Shown one piece after another: positions 36,361 through 46,953 of a stretch of 64,000 bases of DNA (position 1 is its first letter; every line of letters starts with the position of its first letter). The stretch covers positions 30,001 to 94,000 of the forward strand of contig NZ_CP024873.1 in assembly GCF_000306675.2 (NCBI RefSeq), written 5' to 3'. The translations under genes and the position numbers were made by a program. The stretch comes from Leptospira mayottensis 200901116. Its GTDB lineage: Bacteria > Spirochaetota > Leptospiria > Leptospirales > Leptospiraceae. Below the pieces are notes generated by a model. The model searched no databases and was not told the DNA's origin. It was given only the letters and a program-made list of their open reading frames with translations.

Positions 36361-36935
36361 TTAAGTATTTTGATAAATAATTTCTTTTTCAATTTTAAAA
36401 TCTAAATTTTCTTTTTTTAACATTCCTTCACGTATTACTTTAGCCCATAATTTTTTTTCTTTATTCCAGTGAAAACCCGATTTAATTGCTAAATCTTTTT
36501 TATCAAAATCCAAATGTGCGGTTACTCTTAAAAGTGGTGTTTGAGCAAATTGTATTATTTCATCAATATTATATTTACTAAGTATATTCAACATAGTGAA
36601 AACGTCGAATAGAGCCCTATGACTTTGAAAAGGCATTAATCCATGTTCAAAAGATAAATAATTTAATTTCCTGGTTCGAATATTTTTAGGATAGGCTATA
36701 TCATATCCAGTATCTATCCAAAAAACTTTTTTATTTTTATATTTAACTAAATTCATTAACCTTTCATAAATAACCCTATCGAACTCAATACCAAAATGAG
36801 TAACTATACATATTGCTTTATCCGTCATTTCAGATATTTTAATCGAAGCTGATTCTATTGGAATTCCGTAAGAATATAGGTCTTCTTCTTCAATTCCTGT
36901 TAAAATTTTAATGTCTTCTTCAATTTCAAAATGTG
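36361..36935 (-). pseudogene. Truncated DnaQ-like 3'-5' exonuclease
   Basis: The frame from ATG 36828 (155 aa) lacks its N-terminus. Reading upstream, the same frame continues through FEIEEDIKILTGIEEEDLYS, which resembles the region before the Exo II motif. THFGIEFDRVIYERLM and SHRALFDVFTML match the Exo II and Exo III motifs. The first motif (D.E) is absent. It is cut where the nucleotidyltransferase fragment begins on the other strand, so it is probably a broken gene. Confidence 0.55.
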
Positions 36936-36997
36936 TAGGAGGTGCCGTCGTTTCGATCTATTCACGAGGTGCGTATCGTTCTGGAGATATAGACTTA
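36911..36997 (+). pseudogene. Nucleotidyltransferase gene, 5-prime part (split by IS5-type element)
   Basis: The frame contains CVGGAVVSIYSRGAYRSGDI then DL, the GG...S.DIDL signature of minimal nucleotidyltransferases. It stops at CTTA (36994-36997), the target duplication of the IS. It resumes exactly in frame at 37866. The upstream start is uncertain, as it overlaps the truncated exonuclease on the other strand. Confidence 0.65.
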
Positions 36998-37050
36998 GAG
37001 CCGGTCTCAAAACTGGTTGTACTTTTGAATCGTAATTATTTACTTGTGAA

Positions 37051-37398
37051 ATGGACAAATATTATTCAGAGATCCCCGATGCACTTTGGGAAAAAATAGA
37101 ACCATTAATCCCAAAAGTTAGGGCAAATCTCCAAGGAGGTCGCAATCGATTACCTACAAGAGTGGTAATGGCGGGGATCATCTATCGAATGAAAACAGGC
37201 TGTCAGTGGCGGGCAATTCCGAGTAACTTCGGATCTGGTCAAACTTGTCACAGAAGATTCCAAGAATGGGAGCGAGCGGGAGTATTCAAAAAGGTTTATA
37301 AATCTATTTTAAAATATTATGATGTGAAGAATAAGATAGCATGGGACTGGGCCTCGATGGATTCCGCAATTGTTAAAGCTCCCAAAGGGGGAGTTTAA
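37051..37398 (+). CDS. IS5-family transposase, OrfA
   Basis: A 115-aa N-terminal half with the DUF4096-type start (SEIPDALWEKIEPLIPKVRA) and a first catalytic Asp in WDWASMDSAIVKAP. It ends at TAA 37398 just after AAAGGGGGA, where a -1 shift would join the OrfB frame (resuming about GSLTGKNPTDRAKLGVKRHI). Confidence 0.85.
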   Translation: MDKYYSEIPDALWEKIEPLIPKVRANLQGGRNRLPTRVVMAGIIYRMKTGCQWRAIPSNFGSGQTCHRRFQEWERAGVFKKVYKSILKYYDVKNKIAWDWASMDSAIVKAPKGGV

Positions 37399-37847
37399 CC
37401 GGCAAAAACCCTACAGACCGCGCCAAATTAGGGGTTAAACGGCATATTCTTACGGATGGAAATGGAATTCCATTGGCCATAACATTGAGTGGAGCCAATG
37501 TTCATGACAAGCATAACGTAAAAGAGACTTTAAATTCAATCCTGATTTTTTCCGGTAGAAGAAAAAAGAAACCAAAACATCTCTGTCTTGATAAAGGATA
37601 TGACTTTAAAGATACGGAAAAATTAATTAGAAGAAGAAATATCCGGCCTCACATTCGAAGAAGAGGCGAGAAACCATTGATCGGTAAATATAAAGGAAAG
37701 CCTCGAAGATGGGTCGTTGAAAGAACTAACAGTTGGCACAATCGATTCAGGGCTATCCTTATCCGGTGGGAAAGAAAATCTGAAAATTATATGGCTTCTC
37801 TTTACCTCGCGAGCACTATTATTGTTTTCAATTTCTTTAATAGATAG
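37390..37847 (+). CDS. IS5-family transposase, OrfB (frameshift product)
   Basis: The C-terminal half of the DDE transposase. From the frameshift site the frame reads TGKNPTDRAKLGVKRHILTD, then LDKGYD and RRWVVERTNSWHNRF with the catalytic Glu. The first in-frame TTG/ATG-type start is only at 37473, so translation most likely depends on -1 frameshifting at AAAGGGGG. The combined product would be about 265 aa. Confidence 0.8.
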
Positions 37848-37861
37848 TTTTGAGACCGGAT

Positions 37862-38261
37862 CTTAGTTGAACCACTTTTATCCAAAGCGTCTGAAATAAA
37901 ATCAGTAATGGAAGAATTGGGATTTTATAAAAGAAGTCGTCATTATGTTCACCCAAAATACAATCATCTTTTTATTGAATTCCTTTCCGCCCCTGTTTCA
38001 ATTGGTGATGATTATAAGATCATTCCAGATGAAAAAGAAATTGAAGGTAAAATCTTAAAAATATTTTCACCGACTGATTGTATAAAAGACAGGCTATCTT
38101 CTTACATACATTTCAATGCACGGGAATGTCTCGATCAAGCATTGTTAGTAGCAAGGAATCAACGTTTTGAATTGAGAAAAGTCAAAGAATGGTGTCTTAA
38201 AGAAGGTGCATTGGGAAAGGAAGCATTTGAAGAGTTCGAAAAGTTATTAAGAATTACTTAG
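37862..38261 (+). pseudogene. Nucleotidyltransferase gene, 3-prime part
   Basis: Resumes after the IS5 target duplication: GTT GAA CCA encodes VEPLLSKASEIKSV and continues through ATG 37908 to TAG-free stop at 38261. The C-terminal part has helical FSPTDCIKDRLSSYIHF and ARECLDQALLVARNQ. With the 5-prime part it forms one continuous frame when the IS is removed. This resembles the DUF6036/AbiEii-like nucleotidyltransferase group. The 117-aa piece from ATG 37908 may be translated but lacks the catalytic DxD. Confidence 0.65.
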
Positions 38262-38410
38262 AACCCGTCTCAAAACCTTAGGAATGTAGGAGCTATTACA
38301 ATCTTAAACGACAGGAAAAACCTTCAATACGACGGTTTCTGTGGGAACTCTCACGTGAACTTCCCCCGAATGAGTGGACACGGACGTGCAAAAGAAAAAG
38401 GATAAAAAGC
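38262..38410. repeat. Second copy of the dispersed intergenic repeat and an IS3-like end
   Basis: Bases 38276-38365 resemble the repeat at 36181-36345. A possible IS3-family terminus TGAGTGGACACGGACGTGC begins near 38371, ahead of the orfA remnant. Confidence 0.4.
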
Positions 38411-38560
38411 ATGGCTCGTAAAACACAATATGACGAAAGATTTAAGAAGAGTACGGTCGAACTCCTGATAAAGTCCAGGAAATCAATGACCCAGATATCG
38501 AAGGATTTGGGAGTTTCTTTGAATACCTTGATAAATTGGAAGAAGAGAGTGTCGGCTTGA
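38411..38560 (+). pseudogene. Truncated IS3-family OrfA
   Basis: ATG 38411 gives 49 residues starting MARKTQYDERFKKSTVELLI with a helix-turn-helix (QISKDLGVSLNTLINWKKR), the usual OrfA N-terminus. It is cut where the IS256 left end begins, and the stop is inside the IS. No OrfB follows. Confidence 0.7.
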
Positions 38561-39835
38561 TTGTGTAAATGACTTGTGAATAACCAAAAAGTAACAAGGA
38601 TAAACCCAATATGAGCAAACCCAAAAATCGAGCTGAAGATCTACTGGGAAATGAAGGCCTCTTAAAGCAACTAACGAAATCACTGATAGAGCGAGCGATG
38701 CAAGGTGAGATGACGCATCACCTTGGATATGAGAAGAATTCCTCGTTGGGCAATAACACAGGAAATTCTCGGAATGGAAAAAGTAGCAAAAAGCTCAAAG
38801 GAGATTTTGGAACAATCGATTTGGAAATACCTCGAGACAGAAACGGCAGTTTCGAACCTCAGATCATACAAAAAGGTCAGACACGTTTTACCGGCTTCGA
38901 TGACAAAATCATTTCGATGTATTCACGCGGAATGACCACACGAGAAATTACCCAACATCTCCAAGAAATCTATCAAGTGGAAGTCTCAGCGGATCTGATC
39001 TCAGAAGTCACCGATTCGGTAATGACCACGGTGATCGAGTGGCAGAATCGCCCCTTGGATAAAGTATATCCAATTCTCATCATGGACGCGTTAGTCGTAA
39101 AGGTGAGAGACGGCCACCACGTTCAAAACAAATCCTTCTATTTGGCTTTAGGAATCAATCTACAGGGCACAAAAGAGATACTTGGGATTTGGGTGGAGCG
39201 CACCGAAGGAGCGAAGTTCTGGCTTCAGATCTTAACCGATTTAAAGAATCGCGGAGTTGAAGATATCTTAATCGCCTGCGTTGACGGGTTAAAAGGATTT
39301 CCGGATACGATCATATCAGTTTTTCCTAATGCACAAGTTCAACTTTGTATCGTTCATATGGTAAGGAATTCTTTGAAATGGGTTTCTTACAAACAGAAGA
39401 AAGAGTTGATGATTGATTTAAAGGCTATCTACAAATCTCCGTCGGCAGAGATTGCTAAGAAAAGCCTTGATGATTTTTCAACCAAATGGGACAGTCAATA
39501 TCCGATGATCAGCAAGTCCTGGAGAAACAATTGGGAATCGGTGATTCCTTTTTTGGCTTATCCACCTAATATTCGTAAGGCGATTTACACCACAAACGCC
39601 ATCGAATCTATGAATATGGGGCTAAGAAAAATTATCAAGAATCGGGGTTCGTTTCCTACCGATGAAGCGGCTATCAAGCTTCTTTATTTAGCTTTGAATA
39701 ATATGTCTAAAAAATGGACCATGCCTATTCAAGATTGGGGAAAAGCAATGAATCAATTTTCGATTATTTTCGGCGATCGGTTGAAGTTCGATTCGTTTTA
39801 AGATATGTCATTTACACAGGAGCGCTGACACCCTC
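38547..39835 (+). mobile_element. IS256-family insertion sequence, copy 1 (intact)
   Basis: Imperfect terminal inverted repeats: GAGTGTCGGCTTGATTGTGT at left and the complement of GAGGGTGTCAGCGCTCCTGT at right, both continuing into AAATGAC. No clear target duplication is seen, so its flanks may have rearranged. It carries an intact transposase. Confidence 0.8.
38611..39801 (+). CDS. IS256-family (mutator-type) transposase
   Basis: A 396-aa, full-length transposase. DDE residues are in IMDALVVKVRDG, ACVDGLKGFPDT and TTNAIESMN. The N-terminal part includes ERAMQGEMTHHLGYEKN, typical of the family. The gene is intact and nearly identical to the truncated copy on the other strand at 44.5-45.6 kb. 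Confidence 0.93.
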   Translation: MSKPKNRAEDLLGNEGLLKQLTKSLIERAMQGEMTHHLGYEKNSSLGNNTGNSRNGKSSKKLKGDFGTIDLEIPRDRNGSFEPQIIQKGQTRFTGFDDKIISMYSRGMTTREITQHLQEIYQVEVSADLISEVTDSVMTTVIEWQNRPLDKVYPILIMDALVVKVRDGHHVQNKSFYLALGINLQGTKEILGIWVERTEGAKFWLQILTDLKNRGVEDILIACVDGLKGFPDTIISVFPNAQVQLCIVHMVRNSLKWVSYKQKKELMIDLKAIYKSPSAEIAKKSLDDFSTKWDSQYPMISKSWRNNWESVIPFLAYPPNIRKAIYTTNAIESMNMGLRKIIKNRGSFPTDEAAIKLLYLALNNMSKKWTMPIQDWGKAMNQFSIIFGDRLKFDSF

Positions 39836-39910
39836 TCAACATCTGAAAAATAACTTGACTCATTACTATAAAAATGAGTACCGGAAAATAAGTAACAACA
39901 AAGATAATCT

Positions 39911-40243
39911 TTAAAAAGGTAAAAGTTCTTCTTCGATTTTTTTTAGTTTTGTCTTTTTAAGATTTTTTACAAGGGAATCATTTCGATCAAATAAAGGTTC
40001 GAAACTTGTGTCTAATTTTTTTATTAAAGACTGAAGTTTTTCATTTTTATCGAATGAATAACTGTAGGTAACTTTTTCTCCATTTTTAAGAGTAGCATTA
40101 ACCTCAGAGATAATACCGTTAGCTGTTTTGTAGAAATTAATCGATGTATACATATCTTTCCGCAAATTATCAACTAAATTTTCAGGAGTGATTATAGAAG
40201 AGTAAATAAGATTGTATATTTGTCTTAATTGATCTTTATTCAT
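39911..40243 (-). CDS. Hypothetical protein, last gene of the caspase-helicase operon (110 aa)
   Basis: A 110-aa protein, helix then strands then a Lys-rich end (KNLKKTKLKKIEEELLPF). It starts MNKDQLRQIYNLIYSSIITP and sits 15 bases after the helicase stop. No family is recognised. It may be an accessory or regulatory subunit of the system. Confidence 0.6.
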   Translation of the reverse strand: MNKDQLRQIYNLIYSSIITPENLVDNLRKDMYTSINFYKTANGIISEVNATLKNGEKVTYSYSFDKNEKLQSLIKKLDTSFEPLFDRNDSLVKNLKKTKLKKIEEELLPF

Positions 40244-40258
40244 AAAATATGTACCCTT

Positions 40259-42157
40259 TTATCCAAGTTGATCAGTTACAAATGCTTTAATAGCACTATC
40301 GACGTATTCTCGAATTTTATCAAGTCTTTCTTCCGCTAAATTTAAATCCCTTAAACTCCATTCTGAAATTGGCCTATTGAAATAGTTTTTCATCGTTGTT
40401 CTTATATATATCGACAACATCGCGTCATTTTTGTTATTTTTTTTGAGTATCCAACTATAATCTTGATCTCCAAAAAGTCGTGAACAATTTTTAAGTTCAC
40501 TACCTTTCGGACTTAATCCATAACGTGAAAGAATATCGGGAACTAGCATATTTATTTTTGTTGTCACTATCTGACGTTTCCCCTCTTCAAAGGCAACTGG
40601 GTTTTTAATATTTTGTGATTGACCTTCTATTTGATCTAAAAATCTATTAGCTTCTTCATAAGATGAGACGCCAAGCTCCATTATCTTTTTGATTTTTTCA
40701 TCACGTATCTTCTGTTCTTCTATTCTAGCCTCCTCTATTTCCTTGGTTAAATAGGGATCTATTTGAAGAGTTCCGATTCCTTTTTCGGTTACAATTCCTA
40801 ACAAATTGTCTCGTAAGAGCAATTCACGCGCATTACTAGTTTCTTCGATAAATTCTTGGGTATCATTGATTTCATTAATATAAGCTGATTCATTTATTTC
40901 TTGCTTGTAATCTTCCCACAACTTGTCAAGATACAAATGTTTATGTGAAACTATCCAACCAATATTATCTTCAGTTTTTGGATTGTAATGAGATGGGATG
41001 ATTCTTAATATTCTACCTATAAATTGCATGTAAGGCAATAACGCTCTAAAGGGGCGAAAAATCGCAGCTACAGATAAAAATGGATGATCATATCCTTCAC
41101 CAAGCATGGCAACATTTACTATAACATCAACTTCATGATTTTCAATTAAATTAAGAATTTCTTTGCGCTCTCCTTCCTCTTGGCGACTATGAACAATTGC
41201 TGTTCGAAGTCCTTCTGACTCGTAAAGCATTTTTATTTGTTCTGCATGAGATATACTGCAAGATGTACTAATTATTTTGTGAGGAATATTTCGACCGTTC
41301 ACTCGTTTTTGTAATAGTAGTTCAATACTTTTCCTTACAATCATTAAAGAGCATTCTCGCGAATAAGCAACAGAACGACTTATCCAATCTTCGTCTTTTA
41401 TCCCCAATTTATAAATTTCATCAACATTATAAGTTTTTGATTCGTCGTTATCTATTGTTAAAAGCAAATCTTCAGGAACATACGAAATATTTTCCAATTT
41501 TTTAACGAAATTTTTTGCCATTGCTCTACTTAATTTATATTTATATACTAGTTCTCCAGAAATATCAACTTCATCTGTTCTAAAAGGAGTTCCTGTTAAT
41601 TTTACAATTTTTGCATTAGAAAAATATTTTATGGTATTTACCCATGTTTTTGCTGGTGAATGATGGGCTTCATCAATAATAATCATATCGAAATGGTCAC
41701 TTTTCACTTGGTTAAGGAGGCTTGACTCTAAGTGATCTTGCAATCTATGAATATTTAATATTACAAGATTAGAGTTATTCAAATATTCTAACTTAACTCC
41801 TCGCTTATATTCTATAACTATAGGGAGATCTCGAACATCTTTAAAAACATTTCTTGTAAACCAAAAATTATCTGGTGAATTTGGGTTTAATGCGCCTAAT
41901 ATTGAATCTTTTATAACCAATCGAGGAGTAATAACAAGTACACGTCCTTTAGAAATTTTATAGGGTAATATCCCTATAAGGCCAGTTTTGCCGACACCTG
42001 TAGGAATTACTACAATTGCGTCACTTGCTTTGCGATCTATTATAAAATGTTCATAGACTTCCCAATATGCTTCTATTTGAGGCTCACGAAGTTCAAGATT
42101 TTCTTGGATATTTACATTTTTTGTAAGCCAATAGTCCATTTCGAAGTTAAGATTCAT
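40259..42157 (-). CDS. SF2 DEAD/DEAH-box helicase
   Basis: A 632-aa protein. Walker A is IPTGVGKTGL (Lys57), motif II is IIIDEAHHSPAK (162-165), motif III is LTGTPFRTD and motif VI is QFIGRILRI (near 380). The C-terminal 250 residues are not assigned. Related helicases occur in restriction and anti-phage systems, where they load or translocate on DNA or RNA. It follows the caspase-like gene by about 90 bases on the same strand. Confidence 0.88.
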   Translation of the reverse strand: MNLNFEMDYWLTKNVNIQENLELREPQIEAYWEVYEHFIIDRKASDAIVVIPTGVGKTGLIGILPYKISKGRVLVITPRLVIKDSILGALNPNSPDNFWFTRNVFKDVRDLPIVIEYKRGVKLEYLNNSNLVILNIHRLQDHLESSLLNQVKSDHFDMIIIDEAHHSPAKTWVNTIKYFSNAKIVKLTGTPFRTDEVDISGELVYKYKLSRAMAKNFVKKLENISYVPEDLLLTIDNDESKTYNVDEIYKLGIKDEDWISRSVAYSRECSLMIVRKSIELLLQKRVNGRNIPHKIISTSCSISHAEQIKMLYESEGLRTAIVHSRQEEGERKEILNLIENHEVDVIVNVAMLGEGYDHPFLSVAAIFRPFRALLPYMQFIGRILRIIPSHYNPKTEDNIGWIVSHKHLYLDKLWEDYKQEINESAYINEINDTQEFIEETSNARELLLRDNLLGIVTEKGIGTLQIDPYLTKEIEEARIEEQKIRDEKIKKIMELGVSSYEEANRFLDQIEGQSQNIKNPVAFEEGKRQIVTTKINMLVPDILSRYGLSPKGSELKNCSRLFGDQDYSWILKKNNKNDAMLSIYIRTTMKNYFNRPISEWSLRDLNLAEERLDKIREYVDSAIKAFVTDQLG

Positions 42158-42247
42158 TATCCCCTCTTGTCCAATTAAATAATATTCTATAATCCTACTA
42201 ATTGTCTAAAAACCAATATATACTAAAAATACAATTTGAAGTCGTCG

Positions 42248-42985
42248 TTATACTTTTACTGCAAATGGAAACCAAGTATTTCTTTTAATCGAACCCTCCA
42301 TCGTTGGGTGTTGTGTTCTAAATCTTTGCGATACGAGATTCTTAGCAGTATTAAAAGTGTAATTCAATTCTTGAAATATATTTCGATCCTTATAATTATT
42401 GATATTGTTTCCTGTAGAAATCAAATTTTGAGTAAAAATTCCACCTTCATTTGTATCATTTGCTGTCTCTCCAATCGAACATGCGTATAATATAAGTGAT
42501 CCTGGATCAGCGGCAAGAACTTGTTCATCATAAAATCTTCGATGTTTTAATGCTAAATTCGTTTGTTCATTAATTAAAGATTTATAGTAAGTATCACCTT
42601 GGAGTGAAGTCGGTGGAGTAAAATAGCTTCGACAACTATCTATTATGACAACCTCACGGTCAGTATAATTAATTAAACCTTCAGCCTCAAAATCATCTCC
42701 ATCAGAATTAATTTCGATATAAGTTTTTCCATTTTTTATTGAAGTGCCACCATGCCCGGAAAAAAGAATTAGCGAGTAATCAGAATATTTAATTTTATTT
42801 AATAATGATAATAATTTATGTTTACTTGGATTCACAACTTGTTCAATTTCATTTGGATACCAGGCACCACCAACATTGCTATAAAGATATTGTCTCATCC
42901 TTTCCATATCAACAGAAACACCATTAAGATAATTTCCTTTCGTATCTGAGCCAGGAGCTCCAATTAATAAACATATTCTTTTCAT
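42248..42985 (-). CDS. Caspase-like (C14 family) cysteine protease
   Basis: A 245-aa protein. The catalytic dyad is visible: His78 in LFSGHGG and Cys118 in VIIDSCRSY, with the starting strand MKRICLLIGAPGSDTKGN typical of metacaspase/orthocaspase folds. Prokaryotic caspase-like proteases act as effectors of abortive-infection systems. The start is one base after the 46-aa ORF, and the helicase follows. No prodomain is present. Confidence 0.85.
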   Translation of the reverse strand: MKRICLLIGAPGSDTKGNYLNGVSVDMERMRQYLYSNVGGAWYPNEIEQVVNPSKHKLLSLLNKIKYSDYSLILFSGHGGTSIKNGKTYIEINSDGDDFEAEGLINYTDREVVIIDSCRSYFTPPTSLQGDTYYKSLINEQTNLALKHRRFYDEQVLAADPGSLILYACSIGETANDTNEGGIFTQNLISTGNNINNYKDRNIFQELNYTFNTAKNLVSQRFRTQHPTMEGSIKRNTWFPFAVKV

Positions 42986-42986
42986 T

Positions 42987-43127
42987 TTATTCTTCCATAA
43001 TTATTCGATTAACTATTCTAATAAATTTCTTATGATAACCCAACTGCTTAAACTCTGTGTGAATTAATTTTTTCCACCAATATTTATGAGGAATTATTAA
43101 TTCAGGAACATGTACGTATTCTTCCAT
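42987..43127 (-). CDS. Small ORF coupled to the caspase-like gene (46 aa)
   Basis: ATG 43127 starts one base after the stop of the 101-aa gene; TAA ends at 42987, one base before the caspase ATG. It encodes MEEYVHVPELIIPHKYWWKK then a basic helix. Read as a continuation of the upstream frame (+1), it would complete a DUF4760-like C-terminus, so it could be the second half of one protein made by frameshift or broken by mutation. Confidence 0.5.
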   Translation of the reverse strand: MEEYVHVPELIIPHKYWWKKLIHTEFKQLGYHKKFIRIVNRIIMEE

Positions 43128-43128
43128 T

Positions 43129-43434
43129 TTAGAATTTGCAAAATATAGATAATCTCTCTAAATAATTAAAAACAATTATACAATAGCTATCATATCTCAG
43201 ATCTTTTTCTTCTAATTTGATTTTAGAAGAAAATTCAACTATATACTCTTTGCTTTCTAAATATGGATATTGGATATTAAGATTATTAATTTGTGTTAAA
43301 GAATCTCTAAGCGCTTTTTCTTCTGATTTTTTATTGTTAAATAACGCAATTAGGTAGGATGTTATTCCAGAAAATAACATTGAAACTAATGCGACAATAG
43401 CAGCGAAAGTTAATTTATTTTCTATTTCGATCAT
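43129..43434 (-). CDS. Small membrane protein, first gene of the caspase-helicase operon
   Basis: A 101-aa protein with one N-terminal membrane segment (FAAIVALVSMLFSGITSYLI), then a coiled coil and NYLERLSIFCKF. This resembles the DUF4760 family, except that the family's C-terminus is encoded by the next ORF in another frame. It could be a membrane-acting toxin or anchor. No good ribosome-binding site is seen. Confidence 0.55.
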   Translation of the reverse strand: MIEIENKLTFAAIVALVSMLFSGITSYLIALFNNKKSEEKALRDSLTQINNLNIQYPYLESKEYIVEFSSKIKLEEKDLRYDSYCIIVFNYLERLSIFCKF

Positions 43435-44173
43435 TACTGATTTACTTTTTCAATTCGTTTTTAAAAAAATTAGGTGATTACTTCTAATGTTGTAAGAATA
43501 CAACAGAGTTAGACGTTAGAAGAAAATTTTCATTTATAATCCTAATGTAGTTTTCACAGGATAAATTTCTAAATATCACTTAAAATAACTGAATTTGCTA
43601 TAAAGTAATTTTTGTTAAAGTCAACGATATATTTTCTTATTGAATCAGAGGATACTATTGTAGCAGGGCTATATCCTGAAAACCTTGCGATTATCTTTAA
43701 TAGTTCAATTCTGTATTTTTTCCTGATCTTCCATATATTTACTTTTTAGGCTGTTCTTACATATGTGCAATCCAATTCTTACTACTCGGACACATGAATA
43801 AAATACTTGGGTAGATTATTTCAAAAATTTGGATATTTTGGTCCTGCTTTAAAATGCCGTAAATCCCGAATTTGCGGTATTTTTTAAGTACCACTATTTT
43901 TTCGTAAATTCGGCCGTTAATAACTTGGTACTATTCTCATGCGTCCGGGTAGTAATCTATAAATTAAAGAAACTACAATATACGAATGTCATAAAAGAGT
44001 ATTATTCCATCAATCTAATTTATATAAAATATATTTATAAATTAATTACATATAGTTTTGATAATAAACAAATCTAAATTAATAATTTTACTTCCTTCCA
44101 AATCGGTTAAAAAATGCAATGTGGCCTAGTACATAAAAGAAGACACCTTTTTTTCCAAGAATAGAGGTAAAAG
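43435..44173. other. Intergenic region with gene and repeat remnants
   Basis: On the minus strand, 43734-43569 is open and protein-like (KIRKKYRIELLKIIARFSGY and onward) but has no start codon, so it may be a gene fragment. At 43976-44015 a sequence similar to the minus strand of 32000-32040 occurs. The rest is AT-rich upstream DNA of the defence operon. Confidence 0.4.
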
Positions 44174-44510
44174 GTGAGAATGAAAGGAAGAAGAAAATAT
44201 TCGCCGGAGTTTCGGGAACAAGCGGTAAACCGGACGTTAAACGGATCGTTTACAATAAAAGAAGTAGCAGAGTCCTTAGGAGTTAGCTATTTTGTATTGA
44301 GACAATGGAAGGCCGAGCATTTGAAAAAGAAGGAAACAGAGCAACCACTTACGGATAAACAGCTTAAGGAATGCGGAAAATTGAAAAGACTTCGTAAAGA
44401 GAATCTGAGATTAAAGGACGAGAACGCGAAGAAAAGCCTTGATGATTTTTCAACCAAATGGGACAGTCAGTATCCGATGATCAGTAAGTCTTGGAGAAAT
44501 AATTGGGAAT

Positions 44511-44512
<2 letters not shown>
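44174..44512 (+). pseudogene. Chimeric IS3 OrfA fused to an IS256 internal fragment
   Basis: A 112-aa frame with a ribosome-binding site (AAAGGTGAG). The first 85 residues are an IS3-family OrfA (FTIKEVAESLGVSYFVLRQW). At 44429 it switches in frame to KKSLDDFSTKWDSQYPMISK, an 82-bp internal piece of the IS256 transposase (39454-39537), and ends where the inverted right end of IS256 copy 2 begins. It is a rearrangement product. Confidence 0.75.
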
Positions 44513-45597
<1,085 letters not shown>

Positions 45598-45643
45598 TGA
45601 GATGCCCCCGTTTTTAGTACCAGTGTAAAGTGTCAAAATCCAC

Positions 45644-46452
<809 letters not shown>

Positions 46453-46459
<7 letters not shown>

Positions 46460-46716
46460 TTTTTTTCGAGTAACATCTTGATCGCTTCATTTTCTAAAGC
46501 TAACTCTGCATACAGTTTCTTTAGCCTACTGTTTTCTTCCTCTAAAGTCTTCATCCGTTTTAGATCGTTTAGTTCTAACCCGCCGTATTTCGAACGCCAA
46601 CGGTAAAAAGTGTTACCACTGATTCCGTATTTACGACAAAGTTCAGGAGTCGATATCCCTGATTCAGATTCCTTTAGAATCTTATGAATTTGATCTTCAC
46701 TGAAACGTTTTTTCAT
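46453..46716 (-). CDS. IS3-family transposase OrfA
   Basis: An 87-aa protein from ATG 46716, which has a GGAGG site; the frame extends to 46755. It has a helix-turn-helix (STPELCRKYGISGNTFYRWR) and a leucine-zipper region (LEEENSRLKKLYAELALENE). It ends EKKW at the A-AAA-AAG frameshift site. Confidence 0.88.
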
Positions 46717-46953
46717 GTTTTCCTCCAAAATTTTATGTTCTTGAGAGGATTTCAAACATTCTAAATGGTTCTAAATTCGGGGGCTAGGTCAGACTGACTA
46801 CCGGCGTCTAACTTCGTTCGAAATCGCTGATGCGACTCTCACTTGACTTTTCATGTACTAGAATAAATTTAAGTGAAAAAATCGTTCACGGCTTTTAAGG
46901 CCGCTTCCCGATCCATGACATCGGGAAAATTAGGTTATGGTTAAGAAAAAATT

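Larger units (their letters stand above)
36998..37861 (+). mobile_element. IS5-family insertion sequence (864 bp)
   Basis: The ends are near-matching inverted repeats: GAGCCGGTCTCAAAACT at left and the complement of ATCCGGTCTCAAAACT at right. A 4-bp duplication CTTA flanks it (36994-36997 and 37862-37865). It carries orfA and orfB. Its removal restores the interrupted nucleotidyltransferase frame. Confidence 0.85.
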
